Shown one piece after another: positions 33,737-45,420 of a stretch of 64,000 nt of DNA; position 1 is the first letter of the stretch, and every line of letters starts with the position of its first letter. The stretch lies in NCBI RefSeq assembly GCF_002105155.1, contig NW_019028998.1:620001-684000 (forward strand). Direction: 5' to 3'. Both the position numbers and the translations under genes were made by a program. Origin of the DNA: Lobosporangium transversale. Lineage: Eukaryota; Mortierellomycota; Mortierellomycetes; Mortierellales; Mortierellaceae. The notes beneath the pieces were generated by a model. It was not told where the DNA came from. It did not search any database and saw only the letters and a program-made list of their open reading frames with translations.

Positions 33737-33793
<57 letters not shown>

Positions 33794-34516
33794 AAAATAA
33801 TGGGAACGCAATGAAAGGAAAATACAAATGGGAGGAAATTAGGTGTGTACTGAGTGAGGAAAACTAGAACAGAGGAAGCGAAGGAAAAATCAGTGAGCAG
33901 GGAAAATGGGTGCGTATAAGGAAAGGAAATCGGTGTGCGAAAGTAAATTGAAATGATTGATTCACAGAATGAGAAAAAGCTGTGCAAAGAGAGCGAGAGA
34001 GAGATAGGTGCACAGAGTATGAAATAAAAAATGGGCAGGGAATGTGTGCTGAGAGATAAAAGTGAAAAAAATTGGTGAGGAAAATAAAAAAATAATGGAC
34101 AAAATAAGCGAGGAAAGAGAGAGTAAGAGGTGTCTAGAGAGAGAGAAAGAGGTGCACATGGAGGAGCAAAAATTAAAGATGTAAAGAAAGAGATAAAAAA
34201 AATAGATATAACCTTGAATTAAATGTTTAACGTGTAGTTAAGGTGCGAAAACAAAGATTCTGAAGGATAATCAAGCAATAGAGAGGAAAATGTATGTATA
34301 TAATTGTATGATGGATGATGGGAATAAAAACGCGTGTACGTAATTTTATTTTTAGTGAGCACATCCTATTGCCACTCTTTTTTTTTCTCACACATCCATC
34401 TTTTCTTTCTTTCATCCCTCTTCCTCTAAGCATTTCTCTTTCAATCTTCACATTAACGCCAACATTCTTGCTCAGTTCACTTTAATCAAATTCGCTCTTT
34501 GCTGATTTACTGACAA

Positions 34517-34549
<33 letters not shown>

Positions 34550-34569
34550 CAGTACGCAATTAAACCAAG
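33155..34569. other. Region upstream of the CRN gene (left arm)
   Basis: No gene recognised. It holds the second ATTCGAA repeat, a Tc1-like end (33522-33547, ending GCCACTGTA), and a (GA)n run at 33740-33787 that is about 90 bases long in the right arm (57626-57715). A purine-rich stretch (to about 34200) follows, and a T29 tract just before the CRN start codon. Confidence 0.55.
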
Positions 34570-37500
34570 ATGACTCAAAAAATTAAGCTCTTTTGTATTC
34601 TCGACGGCGACTCTTCCGCATTTGAAGTCCAATTGGATGCTGATGACTCAATTGCTGCTCTCAAAAAAGCAATCAAGAAGGAAAAAGAAAACGACTTCCG
34701 AGAGATTGATGCCGACAAATTGAATCTCTTTCACATCTCTGTTCCTGATGAGGGCGCTACAATCAATCTCGCCAATATTGAATCAAAGGAGCTACTCACC
34801 AGAGCAACAAGCGAGATCTCTGAGGTCTTTGGTTCTGCTCCAGCGAAGAAAACCATACACGTCATTATTCAGCGGCCATCACAAGGTAGCTCTTGATGGG
34901 CTGGCTACTGATATTTTCAGCCAGATGGAGCTTAAACTCCTGTGCATGACGATCAACATTACTGTTCATGCTAACATGTTTATTTATTTTATTGCTGTTG
35001 CAATTGTTAGGATCCTTTGCAGGTACGAGTTCTCAAGTCAACAGTAAATGAGTCTATTTCTCAAGTAGACTTTCAGCATCGCAGATGCTCTGTATTCATT
35101 CCTTGGGTCTTTTGATTGAGTTTGCACACCCGGAGCCTATTCCTAATGCCCTTTCTTTTCTTTTTTTTGTGGTTGTGGATTGAGTCAATTTCTCGTTTAA
35201 TCTTTTGCTACATGCTGCAGCTTATTCTAACGCCTTTTCTTGAAACATTATGGATACTTAGGTCCAAGAGCTTTAGAACTAAATGATGAGGATGGTAAGA
35301 GATTTGTCGGGTTATATTACGGGTTATATAGCACATTAGTTTTTACGACATATTAACATTGTCCGTCACATGTCATATCTAGAGAGACTCTGGCTTGAGA
35401 GAATCAAGAAGGAATTCTTCCAGGGAAAGGTCAAGCAATTCCTAGAATCATACGCCAATGGTGACCTTAAACTTCCACTGACTGGGGGAGTTGTGTCAGG
35501 TCTTCCGAAAGTCCCTAGGAGAGGAGCGCCAAGCGAGAAAAAAGAATGGCCAAGTCTTCTTCTCCTTAGCCCATCGACATCTCTCAATAACACTATATAC
35601 CATCCATGTGAAGAGGCAATCAAAAAAATTTATGAAGATGATCCTCGTCAACTATCATTGTTTGGAGTTAGTGGTTGCGGGAAGACCAGGACTGTCATCG
35701 AGATTCTTTCCCAGAAATGGGGCATCTATTTGAACGCCAGCAGCACCGATAGAGGATCCAATGACTTGACATCGCTTGCTGAGTTTATGCAAGAGCCAAA
35801 TTTGGAACGGTTATATAATAATCAAGATAAGGCAGAAAATGGCCTTAACACACAAGCAATCACGCACTGCCTACTCCTGTCAAGACTACTGATCTTCCAA
35901 CACTGTCTGGGATTGAACAAAAACCTAACTTGTGAAAGCTTGATGCTCTTGCAGGTTTGCCCCTCAGCTTTCAGCAAGGAGGTACCCGATATTTTTGACA
36001 AGCTTTTCAATACTATAGCCGCAAGCTTCCACAGGGGAGGTGTTGGAAGAGGGAACGTATGCCGTGTCGTTCAAAAAGCTTTTGAACAAGTTCAAAGTCA
36101 ACTGAATCCATCGACCAAAATTCTGATTGTACTTGATGAGGCTCAGAATTTCAGCCGAGTATTTGAGAAACGATTCCAATCGAACCTACCCGATAGCAGA
36201 CCGAGGCCATTACTATCGCCTGTAGTCCATGGCCTTGAAACAGTAACCACGGATAAGCAACATGTTTGTATCATTCCGTGTGGGACTGGCCTTAGTCTTA
36301 ATGACCTTCAATGGTTGGAGGATTCTGGCGCAGAAGCCAAAGGTACCAAGGAACCGGATGGAGGTCAATCCTATCGTATCACCAATTTTTCTGGATGGAG
36401 TAGTATAGCACAAATCACCGAATACTTAGAGCGTCTTAAAGATCAAGTGACTACAGGTCGTGAAAAAATCGATGAAATGATACCGCCAGCTGCAGTCGAT
36501 ACGATGTACCGACTCCTCCGAGGCCGATTCCGACCCATTATCAGCGTGATCGAGGGAACTATATGGAAGCACAATGCAATCGAGGAGACTAAAAGGGAGC
36601 AAAATGAGCCAGGATCTCAAGAAGAGCCAATCTGGATGAAGGAGATAAAGGACGTGCAACAAAGGCTAACAACTTGCCCTGGTGATTTGAACCAGAGGAA
36701 AAGGGGGAACTTATGCTCTGACTTTCATCACGCTATGAAGACGCTTAATGTGGAGGAAGAACAGAAATCTGAGATGCTCTATCTCGTCAAATTAGCACTT
36801 GTTCGCATGGTGTTATTTGGAGCGCAAACTGTTATCCCTAAGGAACTTCCCCAACTTGTAGAATCGGCGCTTGGTAGGATGGAGTTTATCAAGTCAAAAT
36901 CGTCAGAATATCGTACAGTGATCGACGAACCATTTGTGTTTCTTGCAGTCCACAATTACTTTCAAAAATCAGACCCTGGATTTCACAACATGATAGTTAC
37001 CTATTGGACATTCACTAAAGACCCCAAAATACATGGAAAGTTTTGGGAGTATCAAGTTCCTTTGAGCTTGATCAACATCTTCCACAAAAAGACGCTTGCG
37101 AAAAGGATGTTTCCAAAAAATGCACCTCTGGATCTGGTTGATCACGAAGCCACCATAGTTGGATGGAAAAAATCCCGCATTGGAGCTGATTGCAGTGACT
37201 TGACTATGGAGCAATTCTTGGAGGCCCATTTCGACCATGATTCGAGGATTGATAAAAGAGAGATTCCTCCATTTTATTTCCCCATGGACGAAATCACTGG
37301 TCCAGACATTGTGTTTATTCTCAAGATCAACAAAAAGATGTACCCCGTATTTGTCCAGCTCAAATTCGTGAAGAAGCTTGATGGTATGAAAGCAGCACAC
37401 GCCTTAGAGACAATTAGCCGCGACGCGATCAATGTACACCATTTGCCCAACTTTGACCGCTTTTGCCCTCCGAATGAAAGGTATCTTAGCTTGTTGTTAA

Positions 37501-37727
37501 TGTATCCTGGAAAATTGTCAGATAAAAATAAGACCATGCATCCCCCAGATTCAAGGCAGGCTCTAATGGTGATAGATGAGGGCAACATTGCCGAATACTT
37601 TCATGAGAACGAGATTGAGCTATTGGATTCCATCAAGAGAAGTGGAGAGGCAATTGAGCATGGAAGAGAAAAGAAGATCAAATCCAACGAGCAAGAATCG
37701 TCCTTAACACTGCAAGATGGCGACTAA
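34570..37727 (+). CDS. Crinkler (CRN) protein: ubiquitin-like header, P-loop NTPase, PD-(D/E)XK-like nuclease
   Basis: Four exons: 34570-34885, 35021-35041, 35262-35294, 35383-37727, in phase, 904 aa. Residues 1-105 form the CRN ubiquitin-like header (KIKLFCILDGDSSAFEVQLD, AALKKAIKKEK) ending in IHVIIQRP, the counterpart of the HVLVxxP motif. A linker (SPRALELNDEDERLWLERIK) leads to an NTPase with Walker A GVSGCGKT (about 218-225) and Walker B ILIVLDEAQ (about 370-378). Near residues 760-785, ITGPDIVFIL followed by VFVQLKF fits a restriction-endonuclease-like D...(Q)xK core. Header-NTPase-nuclease CRN proteins are known in oomycetes and early-diverging fungi, where some are secreted or nuclear effectors and others are thought to act in genome conflict. 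No signal peptide is visible. Left copy looks intact. Confidence 0.88.
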
Positions 37728-38099
37728 TTGTTTTCAGAAAATAAAAAAAGCTTATTCATTCACATAAACGTTTGTAACAACCCAGTTTATTTTGTTGAAC
37801 TCTCTTGGTGCGGAGATCGCACCTTCTTGGAAAACTGTGCGTGCTCTTCCAGCGTGTGAGTGCGCATCACAAATGATCCTCCTGCACTCTCACAAGCCTG
37901 GGAAAGGTCATCCTTACTCATCTTGAACACAGTCCTCCTCGTAAGCTCTGTTGGCCCCGTGGGATACCCAGATGCAGGGATCTAGCAGGCAGAGCTCGAA
38001 TATCTCTGGTACATGATGAAAAAAAAAATAAAAAAAAAGCAGGTTAAAAGTATGATTTGGAGCAGAAAGAAGCAGAATGAACCTCAATTTATAATCGCC
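37728..38099. other. Spacer between the two CRN genes (left arm; mirror 53323-53694)
   Basis: 372 bases. A 44-aa open frame on the minus strand (37921-37787, MSKDDLSQACESAGG...) is kept in both arms but I do not recognise it and see no supporting splice structure. Polyadenylation-like AATAAA-type sequence follows the CRN stop. Confidence 0.4.
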
Positions 38100-39592
38100 A
38101 TGGTCTGTCTCATTACATTCCGGACAGTCAATGGACCGATCAGATTCGACGATGTTAATAAAGTCTACTATGTGGATCCTGCGGACCATGACAAAAATAA
38201 GGAAATACTACAGAGCGTTTTTCGCCGCGATTTAGTGATGCTCATAGGCGCACGTGCCTCTGGAAAAACAACATGGTTGTATCGACTTATCACCCAATTA
38301 ACTGACTTTGGGTATCGCTGCCTCCCGTAAGCCAACTTCCGCGAAAATGGATAAAGTGGATGCAATGTATGCGCTATTGTACCGGTACTGACCTTATATT
38401 TTTCATTTAGACTATCATTTGAGGAAGTTAACGTTCGCAATAATGAGTCTGTTTTCTGGAGAACTTTTGGTGATGCGAGACGTACACTCGAAGTCAAATG
38501 GGTATGTTTTTTAAGCTTAGTTAACTCTCCACGAGTTGATGTGCCATTCTAATACAATGAATTGTGCTCAATGTCAATAGTCATCCAGGAATGATTTGTC
38601 TTTGTGGACGCTCCATTCATGAGGATCTTCGCTCGAAAGTCAACGGCTCGACGAAATGTCTCGATTACGATACATGGCAGGACTTCTCCACAGACAATCA
38701 GAATAAGAGGATGCTTTCGTACCATACTTTCAGAAGGATGGTCGATTCACTTTTGAATGAATCAGCTACAGATGCTGTTAATCTTCTCCGAACAGATTTT
38801 ATTGGGTATCTCGGCGATATATCTATCACAGACATGGAACAACAGAGATTGGCAGACTTCCTAACTGCAGAAGGGGTGCTGATAAGACTTGATGGCAGTA
38901 ACTACCGTATGGCCTCAGCATTCATTGACTCGTTTGTGAGGAGATATATTATCCCATTAAAATATCCTCACGCTCCTTCAGAGTCACCCCCAAAGAAAAG
39001 AGGAGGATCATTGGATATTCTAGAGATTATGAAGATTGCTCTTCGATTTTTCGATAAAGACTTGATTTTGCAGGCGGAAGATCGATCATACAAAAGTTCG
39101 GGGAGAACAGTTAAGGTTATGGGCGACTACAACGCCAGTGTCCCTCGAGAAAGCGTCTATGACACGGAATTGATGAGAGTTCTCACCAACTGGCTAAACA
39201 AAACAAAAAAATATGAGATCATTGGCCAGTGGCGCCTCCGTGAGCATGAGGACCACAAATATATTGACATTGTCATCAAGAAAGCAGGAAAACCTACGGT
39301 TGTTATCGAGCTTTTGGCTATAGGGAGTCAAACTTCTATTAAGGACCATATCAGCAAGACGCTAACTTACAAACGTTTACTCCCAGCAGAAGAAGCTTGG
39401 GTTGTTCATTTTACCTGTGAGGACGACTATTTTAAGCACCCATACTGGCAAACCGACGCGGAACTGGACCAAGGGGTGAATTTGGTGCATTTCTGGCACG
39501 ATAAGAGTTTTAATACAGTGCGGATGAGTGCTCGCTGGAAGGACAGTAGTGGCAATACTCAAAGAATTGACAATGAGCTGTTGACTATCTAA
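38100..39592 (+). pseudogene. Second CRN-type P-loop NTPase/nuclease gene, middle deleted (left arm)
   Basis: Exon-like pieces: 38100-38326 (VNGPIRFDDVNKVYYVDPAD, Walker A GARASGKTT), 38411-38501 (LSFEEVNVRNNESVFWRTFG) and 38581-39592. The last opens with SHPGMICLCGRSIHEDL, has a winged-helix-like section (DISITDMEQQRLADFLTAEG) and ends with a nuclease-like domain (SVPRESVYDTELMRVLTNWL, YIDIVIKKAGKPTVVIELLA) and VVHFTCEDDYFKH. From memory of related Mucoromycota proteins, the ATPase segment between WRTFG and HPGM, including Walker B, is normally more than 100 residues and is absent here. The phases of the second and third pieces also do not match at any good splice site. It has no header of its own. 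I read it as an internally deleted gene. Confidence 0.7.
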
Positions 39593-40410
39593 CAGCAATT
39601 CTATTTTTTTTTACCCAACATTGTAAGGACGTCCCATTTTGTTGACATAGGATTTATAATTTTGCAGATCTGTTTAAATAGCTGTTACTTTGTATATTTC
39701 GCATTGATTGCATTAAAACACTCTCTCTTCATTAATGACAAACAATTTACTTTATGTATCTATACTTAATCTATATTTATATACTGTAGTTGCTGACTTT
39801 TTATGAATAGGCGTGCTTGTCAGCCTGAAACGACACAAATTGGCATTTCGAGCTCGAACTTTTTGATACGAGAAATGAGCTTGAGAGTGCCATGGACACA
39901 AAGGGAAGTATAAAGAGAAGACTGAAACTTTCTTCATGACAACTGAAAATACAAATCGAATACATGATACTGAAGTACAAGGCATTTACCGCGAAACTTG
40001 GCTGTGTTAATTTGTTCTGAAAAAGATATCAGATCATTAAACTCACTTTAAATGCGCAAACCGGGCTTCATTACGACATCTGGGCTACATGGGCTCACAA
40101 AAGTGATGTTAGCCATATACAGCCTTCCACATTTGAAAGTAGAAACACCAAATATTTTATGTTGGCTTCAACTTTAATGAATTTGACTCACTTATTGACA
40201 CATCGATTGGGCAGCTGATAGGGCGTAATCGACGTCTGCCAAAAAATGGCCCGTGTCTCTTCCCCTGTATGCTCATATTTATTTTTTTGCTTTGTATCTC
40301 TTCCTTTTTCTTCCATTCTCTTGTGTCTCATCTCCCTCACTGCGTGTTGGTTTTGTTCTTTGTCTCTTTCCTCTTGACCATTCTTTCATCTTTCTTTTTA
40401 TCTTTCCACA
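39593..40410. other. Gene-free stretch in left arm (mirror 51011-51829)
   Basis: About 820 bases, AT-rich. I see no conserved frame, RNA gene or repeat. The last 150 bases are CT-rich, like other promoters in this window, and precede the small frame at 40411. Confidence 0.45.
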
Positions 40411-40620
40411 ATGAGTGAATCCAACAAATACATTTTTTTCTTTTGTGCCAAAGGACTCGTGGGAAAAAAGAAAAAAGATGAAGAAAAATTACTCCGTGAA
40501 TATCATGATCATTTAAATCGTTATCACTTATCCATCCTGGTTGAGTTCGAGTTAGAAAATACAACTGAACCTTTCCTCATTCATCGTAATCCCATGTCAG
40601 ACATGGGCCTTTCTCACCCT
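40411..40620 (+). CDS. Small unknown protein, first exon (left arm)
   Basis: Begins MSESNKYIFFFCAKGLVGKK and continues LLREYHDHLNRYHLSILVEF; about 70 aa up to a GTAAAT donor at 40621. A T-rich intron follows, and then pieces that could be further exons (LRHYKTCKSCR near 40677, and IKVLCERIDALEER ending at about 40847). I do not recognise the family; the basic HYKTCKSC stretch hints at a zinc-binding piece. In the right arm (51010-50803) one missing C shifts the frame near the end. Status as a real gene is uncertain. Confidence 0.4.
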
Positions 40621-40622
40621 GT

Positions 40623-40661
<39 letters not shown>

Positions 40662-41149
40662 CAACCGTACATCTGTGTTACGACACTACAAGACCTGTAA
40701 AAGTTGCCGAAAATAATGCGCCGCCGGTCCCTCCAGCCTCGAATGCCGATACATGTTCAGATGGCCATTCATTACAGGATAGTGTTAAAAAAACATGAGG
40801 CAGTAATTAAGGTGCTTTGTGAGAGGATAGACGCTCTTGAAGAGAGGTATGACATCCTTTATTTGTTGTTAATGAGTTAATAGACTCTTCTTTTTTTTTT
40901 TTTTTTTTTTTTTTTTTTGAGATTAAATAGAAAGAAGTTCAATCGCCATGTCATGATAAATAGCGAACAAGAAAGTAGTTCTTTGTTATTATTTTAAATA
41001 AACCTCTTTTCATATAAAACGTTCGTTCTCCCTCATAACTTCAAAAAAATAACTTTCAGTTCTCATCCTTTACTTCCTCATTACTCCATGGATATCTTGA
41101 AATATGTTGGAAAAAATCTTCCGACAAAAAAGCAGATCCCAAAAATAAG

Positions 41150-41467
41150 GTGTACACTCTTTTTTGTCTACTTGATGGAGAACCGCTTTCTGTCCTCATT
41201 GATGCATCTGCGCTCTCCTGCACCAGCGTTTGCCGACTCAAAAGGTTTATAATGGCAGAGCAAATGTCAAAAAAAGATTCATTGCACGGGCTCGTGACAT
41301 TGACAAAGCTTGAGAACATTCATAAGTTGTTTGACAATTTTGAATCGTTGGCAATGCTTTTCGAATCAACAGAAATGAATCGAAAGCATGACAGTGAGAA
41401 TGACAATACTGCCGAGAGTAAACAACGACTACGGCGTTCTAAAAGAACATTGGCAAGACATTTATGA
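41150..41467 (+). pseudogene. Orphan CRN header fragment (left arm)
   Basis: The frame opens YTLFCLLDGEPLS and continues VLIDASALSCTSVCRLKRFI, which matches the beginning of CRN ubiquitin-like headers (LFCLxDGE ... V..LK..I). There is no in-frame ATG before it and no nuclease domain after it. The rest (SLHGLVTLTKLENIHKLFDN ...) is not recognisable, and the product would end at 41467 with a basic tail. Confidence 0.6.
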
Positions 41468-41636
41468 AAAACCCGTTGAATAAAAAATCGATATTTATTT
41501 CTTTATGATTTATTTTCTATATTTTCTATATCTATATTTTTATATCTTTATATTTTTATATTATCATGTTTTTATATTTTTATATTTTATACTCGGAGAT
41601 CTTTATCTTCAATACTGATGTCAACACTCACCTTAT

Positions 41637-44485
41637 ACTGTAGAACTGAGCAAGGCTAATAAACTGTTGCACATCTCTTTGCTTGGTGGAACGAGGCCAC
41701 TCTTTGATAGCCTTGACATGGCCTGAGCTTGTCTTGATACCTTCTTTACAAACGACGTGGCCCAAGAATTCAGTTTCTTCTTGCATAAAGGAACACTTGC
41801 TAAGTTTGGCATAGAGACGATTCTTCCGGAGAAATGAGAGTACACTGCAGAGATGGGCTAGGTGCTCAGTCTTGGCCTTGGAGTAGATTAGAATATCATC
41901 CAGGTAAAGTACTACACACTTATCCAGCAGTGGGCTCAATGCTTGTGACATCATGGTGGAGAAGGAAGCAGGGGCATTAGTTAGACCAAACGGAACAACA
42001 TTAAATTCATAGTGGCCATATCTATATACAACGAAATGCAGTCTTATGAGTGTGTGCATCAAAAATCCGCTGCTGGTGATATCCTGACATTAGATCGAGT
42101 TTTGAGAAATATTTTGCATCTCGAAAGCGGTCGATGAGCTCATCGATACGCGGAAGTGGATGGCGATTTTTGCGTGTGATTCTATTTAAGCCACGGTAAT
42201 CTACGCAGATACGAAGGGTCCCATCTTTCTTTTTGACGAAAAGGACGGAAGCCCCATAAGATGATGTGCTGGGCTTGATAAATCTTTTAGCTAAGAGTTC
42301 ATTCAGCTGTTTGCGTAACTCGTCGAGTTCAGCGATAGAGAGGCGAATCACAGGGCGAACAGGTGGATCTGCGTTGGGATCTGTTTCAATTTCATAGAAT
42401 CGCCACGGTCTGGTGGAAGACCTGCAGGGAGTGAGTCAGGAAAGACATCGGGGAACTCAACCTGTATAATTGACGCAATATCAGGGTGTATGTCGGAATT
42501 GGTAGATGAGGGAATTTTACTGTGGCGAGATAAACCTCGCTGCCTGGCTGTGCCGCGGCAGTTTAGAAATGCATGTGACTCATAAGTAGCCCACGAGACT
42601 TAGCTGTAATGGAATTGGTTTGAAACCCTCTGCATGACCAGTGCATGGCATTGCCATTATGTGTGAAGTGGGGATCATTAGTGCGCCAGTCGATAGAGGG
42701 ATTAATTGTGGTAAGCCAAGGTTTGCCGAGAATGAGGTCATAGTATTTGAGGGGATAGACGAGAGGGTGAAGAGTGTCGGAATAAGTGCCACGTTCAAGA
42801 GTGATGGAAACAGTATGTTTGGTGATGGAGCGGTCGCCATTAGGGAGTATAATTGGAATGGAGGAACAGGAATGGAGGGGAATGGAGTTTTGTTTTTGGA
42901 ATGAGGAGCTAATGACGTTACCCTCAGCGCCACCATCGATTAAAATCCTGGCTGGACGGCCATTAACAGCACCAAGGAACGTGAGTAGGGTACGGGCAGC
43001 AGTGTCGACTGTGAAGGATTGTAGTTGAAGGGTCTTCTTGCGTGAGCAACGTTGCAGGTTCTTGGGGGAGAAGGCAGGTCCACGGTCTCAGATATTCTAG
43101 TCGCCTCAAGCGGGCAAGGTTGTGGAGAGGAAGATACAGAGATCGTGTGGCCATTGGAATGTTGGTGAGTGTTTAGGTTTAATTTATCTCTGGCACGTGG
43201 CCCATTATTTACATTTTTAGCTTTTTTCGTTGGTTTCTGACTAATTATTGGCAGGAGGGAGCGTATGCATAGCAGAATTTTTAACTTCAACAGATTTATT
43301 TGTAATGTTGGGAAAACTTAAATCTGGTTTGCGCGCACTCCCCTTGTCCAGAAGAGAAGGAGAGGTTGCTTCAGCGACCAAGCCCTGGACTAAGCTTGAC
43401 CGCTGGGGGCTTTTCCCGACATAGTGGAACATTGCTGGAGTATTTATTCATTTCTGGTAGAGGGACCTGTACCAGGTAACTACGTGTTTATCTACATAAT
43501 AGAGAGTTTTCGCAACCTCGTTTTTACATCAAAATTCACATCGGGGAGTGAAAAAAAACCTTAAAAAGCATCTCTATTTTTGAAATCCAGCCTTGTCATA
43601 AATTTGCTTTGTAAAATACAACAAGATTCGTTTTTCTCGTATTTCTACGTCTAGCCAGAATTGCTTAAATTTAGCCAAAAAAATATAAAAAATTGCCAAT
43701 TCTATATTTTACCATAAAAGACGCGACTTTTTAGACTATAGAGGTTATCAACATTAGAAATCTCTATTCTATTAGTCATCAATGCTCTAGCCTAGAGTCA
43801 TTTAAAGCCGTAGTGTCTACGAGCCTTTACCTCCTGCTATTCCTTTCACCGAAAAAACTCTGGCACACAACAGAAAGCATTCTTCTCTAATGAATACTCC
43901 CCCAGAACAAAATGAGACGCATAACTTACCTTCCTTTCAGAGATTGTCGATTGAGGATATATCCCAAACGGATCCTGTGGATGATGTTGAAGAAGCAGGA
44001 TCAGACTCTGAATCACCTTTATCGGTAAATCTGAACATCGTACGGAAATCTGCGTCAGAAAGTGCTTCCAAATCGATACGATTATTTTGGAGTCGAGGTA
44101 CCTGGAAGTTAGCAGCACCATCATCATTTATATCCCTTCCATCGAGAAGCTGTTGAGCGTTGACGAGGTTTAAGAGAACGGGTGCAATGTGGACGCTTTA
44201 CATATTTTTTTTTTTTTTTTTTTTAATTCGAAGTATTTATTTTAAAATCAGTCACAGCGTTAAGAAGAACATGGAAAAGTCGTTCTGTATATTACTAATG
44301 GCGAAAATAAAAATGGTCATTTTTCAGAAACACATCAAACTCTTTTAAGTTCATTCTCAGCTGATGTAAATCCTTGATGTAAACTTGGTTGCGAAAACTC
44401 TCTAATAGGTAGTGAAGACAAAAGGTGATCTTTATTAAATTATTATTACAAGCCTTTTATAGGCTTAAGACTATATACTGTGACA
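41637..44485 (-). mobile_element. Degenerate Ty3 fragment D (left arm)
   Basis: Related to element B. From its LTR-like end inward: TGTCACAG...CCTATAAAAGG (44485 onward), Gag-like debris, a protease region (RILIDGGAEGNVISS in pieces, YYDLILGKPWLTTINPSIDW), then RT ([57 protein letters not shown]). It stops inside RT at LAQFYS near 41637. At least three frameshifts break it. A 0.9-kb DNA element lies in its leader. Confidence 0.8.
43502..44402 (-). mobile_element. Non-autonomous TA-inserting DNA element, 0.9 kb (left arm)
   Basis: Ends GAGAGTTTTCGCAACC at 43502 and the reverse complement at 44402, with weaker pairing for about 15 bases more. TA flanks at 43500-43501 and 44403-44404. Inside, the minus strand encodes an acidic stretch (RLQNNRIDLEALSDADFRTM, then FRFTDKG) like the N-terminal region of fungal DDE transposases, but there is no catalytic domain. 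Confidence 0.75.
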
Positions 44486-44864
44486 GGGAAGCAGTTCTCG
44501 ATCTCGTATTCAATGGCGGAAGGCGTGACCCTCTTTCGATCATCTTGTAATGGGTGTGCTACCGGAGCATTAAATCCCTCCAGAAGGATCTATTGACAAC
44601 TCTCTATCCTGCCACCAGCAACTCTAGTAGGAATATCAGGAGATCCCAGTTTAAGCTTCTTAACAAACGGGTGTGGACTTTGTTGTCTCAATCAGAGGAG
44701 GACACTACCCTGTACACTATTCTTCAGATCATCTCCCAAATCCTCTTGTGGATTGAACTTGATTTGTTTGCTTCACCAACGTCATAGCATGTATTTGTGT
44801 CGAGCTGGTCTACCATTTTCAACCTGCTACATGATACGTCGCTCCGAGCTATTACGTAAGTAGA

Positions 44865-45420
44865 ATGTTTGTGGACGTTTTAGACGTTGATTCTGCCACT
44901 GCTGTAGCTCGGCAAAGAAATTCAGTTAATAGGTGTAATTACCATGCATTCTCGCTCTCCCTTAGTGGTGAATTAGTTTCCAGAGCAAGTGCCCAAGCAC
45001 GAAAGGATTCTGAGAGCAAGTATGGATCGAGTTGTTCAACTCCATGTGGTCGGAAGGTGAATATGTCAATCCGAATCCGGTTTGACGGCAAATGGCGGCA
45101 TAGAGTTGCCATATTTGAATTCAAAGCAACGACATCAATCCAAGTTGTGTGTGAAAAGCAGCAGTGGAAGTCTGTCCGACTAAATGCCGCCATCTTTTAT
45201 GATCTAGAGACGAAAGGTTTGGATATCAACAAAAGTTATCCAATTATTGCTGAGGGACAGGGACTAGGACTTAATTTCTAAGCTCTGCGACGGTACGATG
45301 ATGTTTTAGGTGCAGGACGCTCAACCGCAAAAGGCATCACCCTTCCTTCACATATTGAACAGTTAAAAGCATTCTTCGAGCCCGAGACGGTGTTCATCCT
45401 CTTAGCCTTCAAGGTGATTA
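44865..45420 (+). pseudogene. Nuclease-like KVN...FEFK domain gene piece with premature stop
   Basis: The frame reads CGRKVNMSIRIRFDGKWRHR, then VAIFEFKATTS, KQQWKSVRLNAAIFYDLE, and LDINKSYPIIAEGQGLGL. The pattern K-V-[D/N] ... F-E-F-K ... Q..K..R.N is common in large uncharacterised families of Mucoromycota and fits a PD-(D/E)XK nuclease fold (inference); the usual Asp of KVD is Asn. A TAA at 45279-45281 interrupts the frame, which then continues ALRRYDDVLGAGRSTAKG and ITLPSHIEQLKAFFEPE to a donor-like site near 45414, so the stop looks like a point mutation. Confidence 0.6.

Larger units (their letters stand above)
32441..44485. repeat. Left arm of giant inverted duplication
   Basis: This 12,045-bp segment is present in reverse complement at 46941-62225. 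Mirror coordinates add to 91,455 at the outer end, 91,412 after the GA repeat, 91,422 after indels in the CRN gene and 91,426 at the inner end, so very few length changes separate the arms apart from two transposons in the right arm. Outer homology stops at the end of the element C LTR; inner homology stops at TGTCACAG, the first bases of an LTR-like sequence. Confidence 0.95.

Noticed and set aside
33691..34159. Ser/Leu-rich minus-strand frames beside the CRN gene
   Set aside because: They are translations of the (GA)n run and purine-rich DNA; no homology or start context.
37787..37921. 44-aa antisense frame between the CRN genes
   Set aside because: Kept in both arms only because the arms are nearly identical; too short and unrecognised to call a gene.
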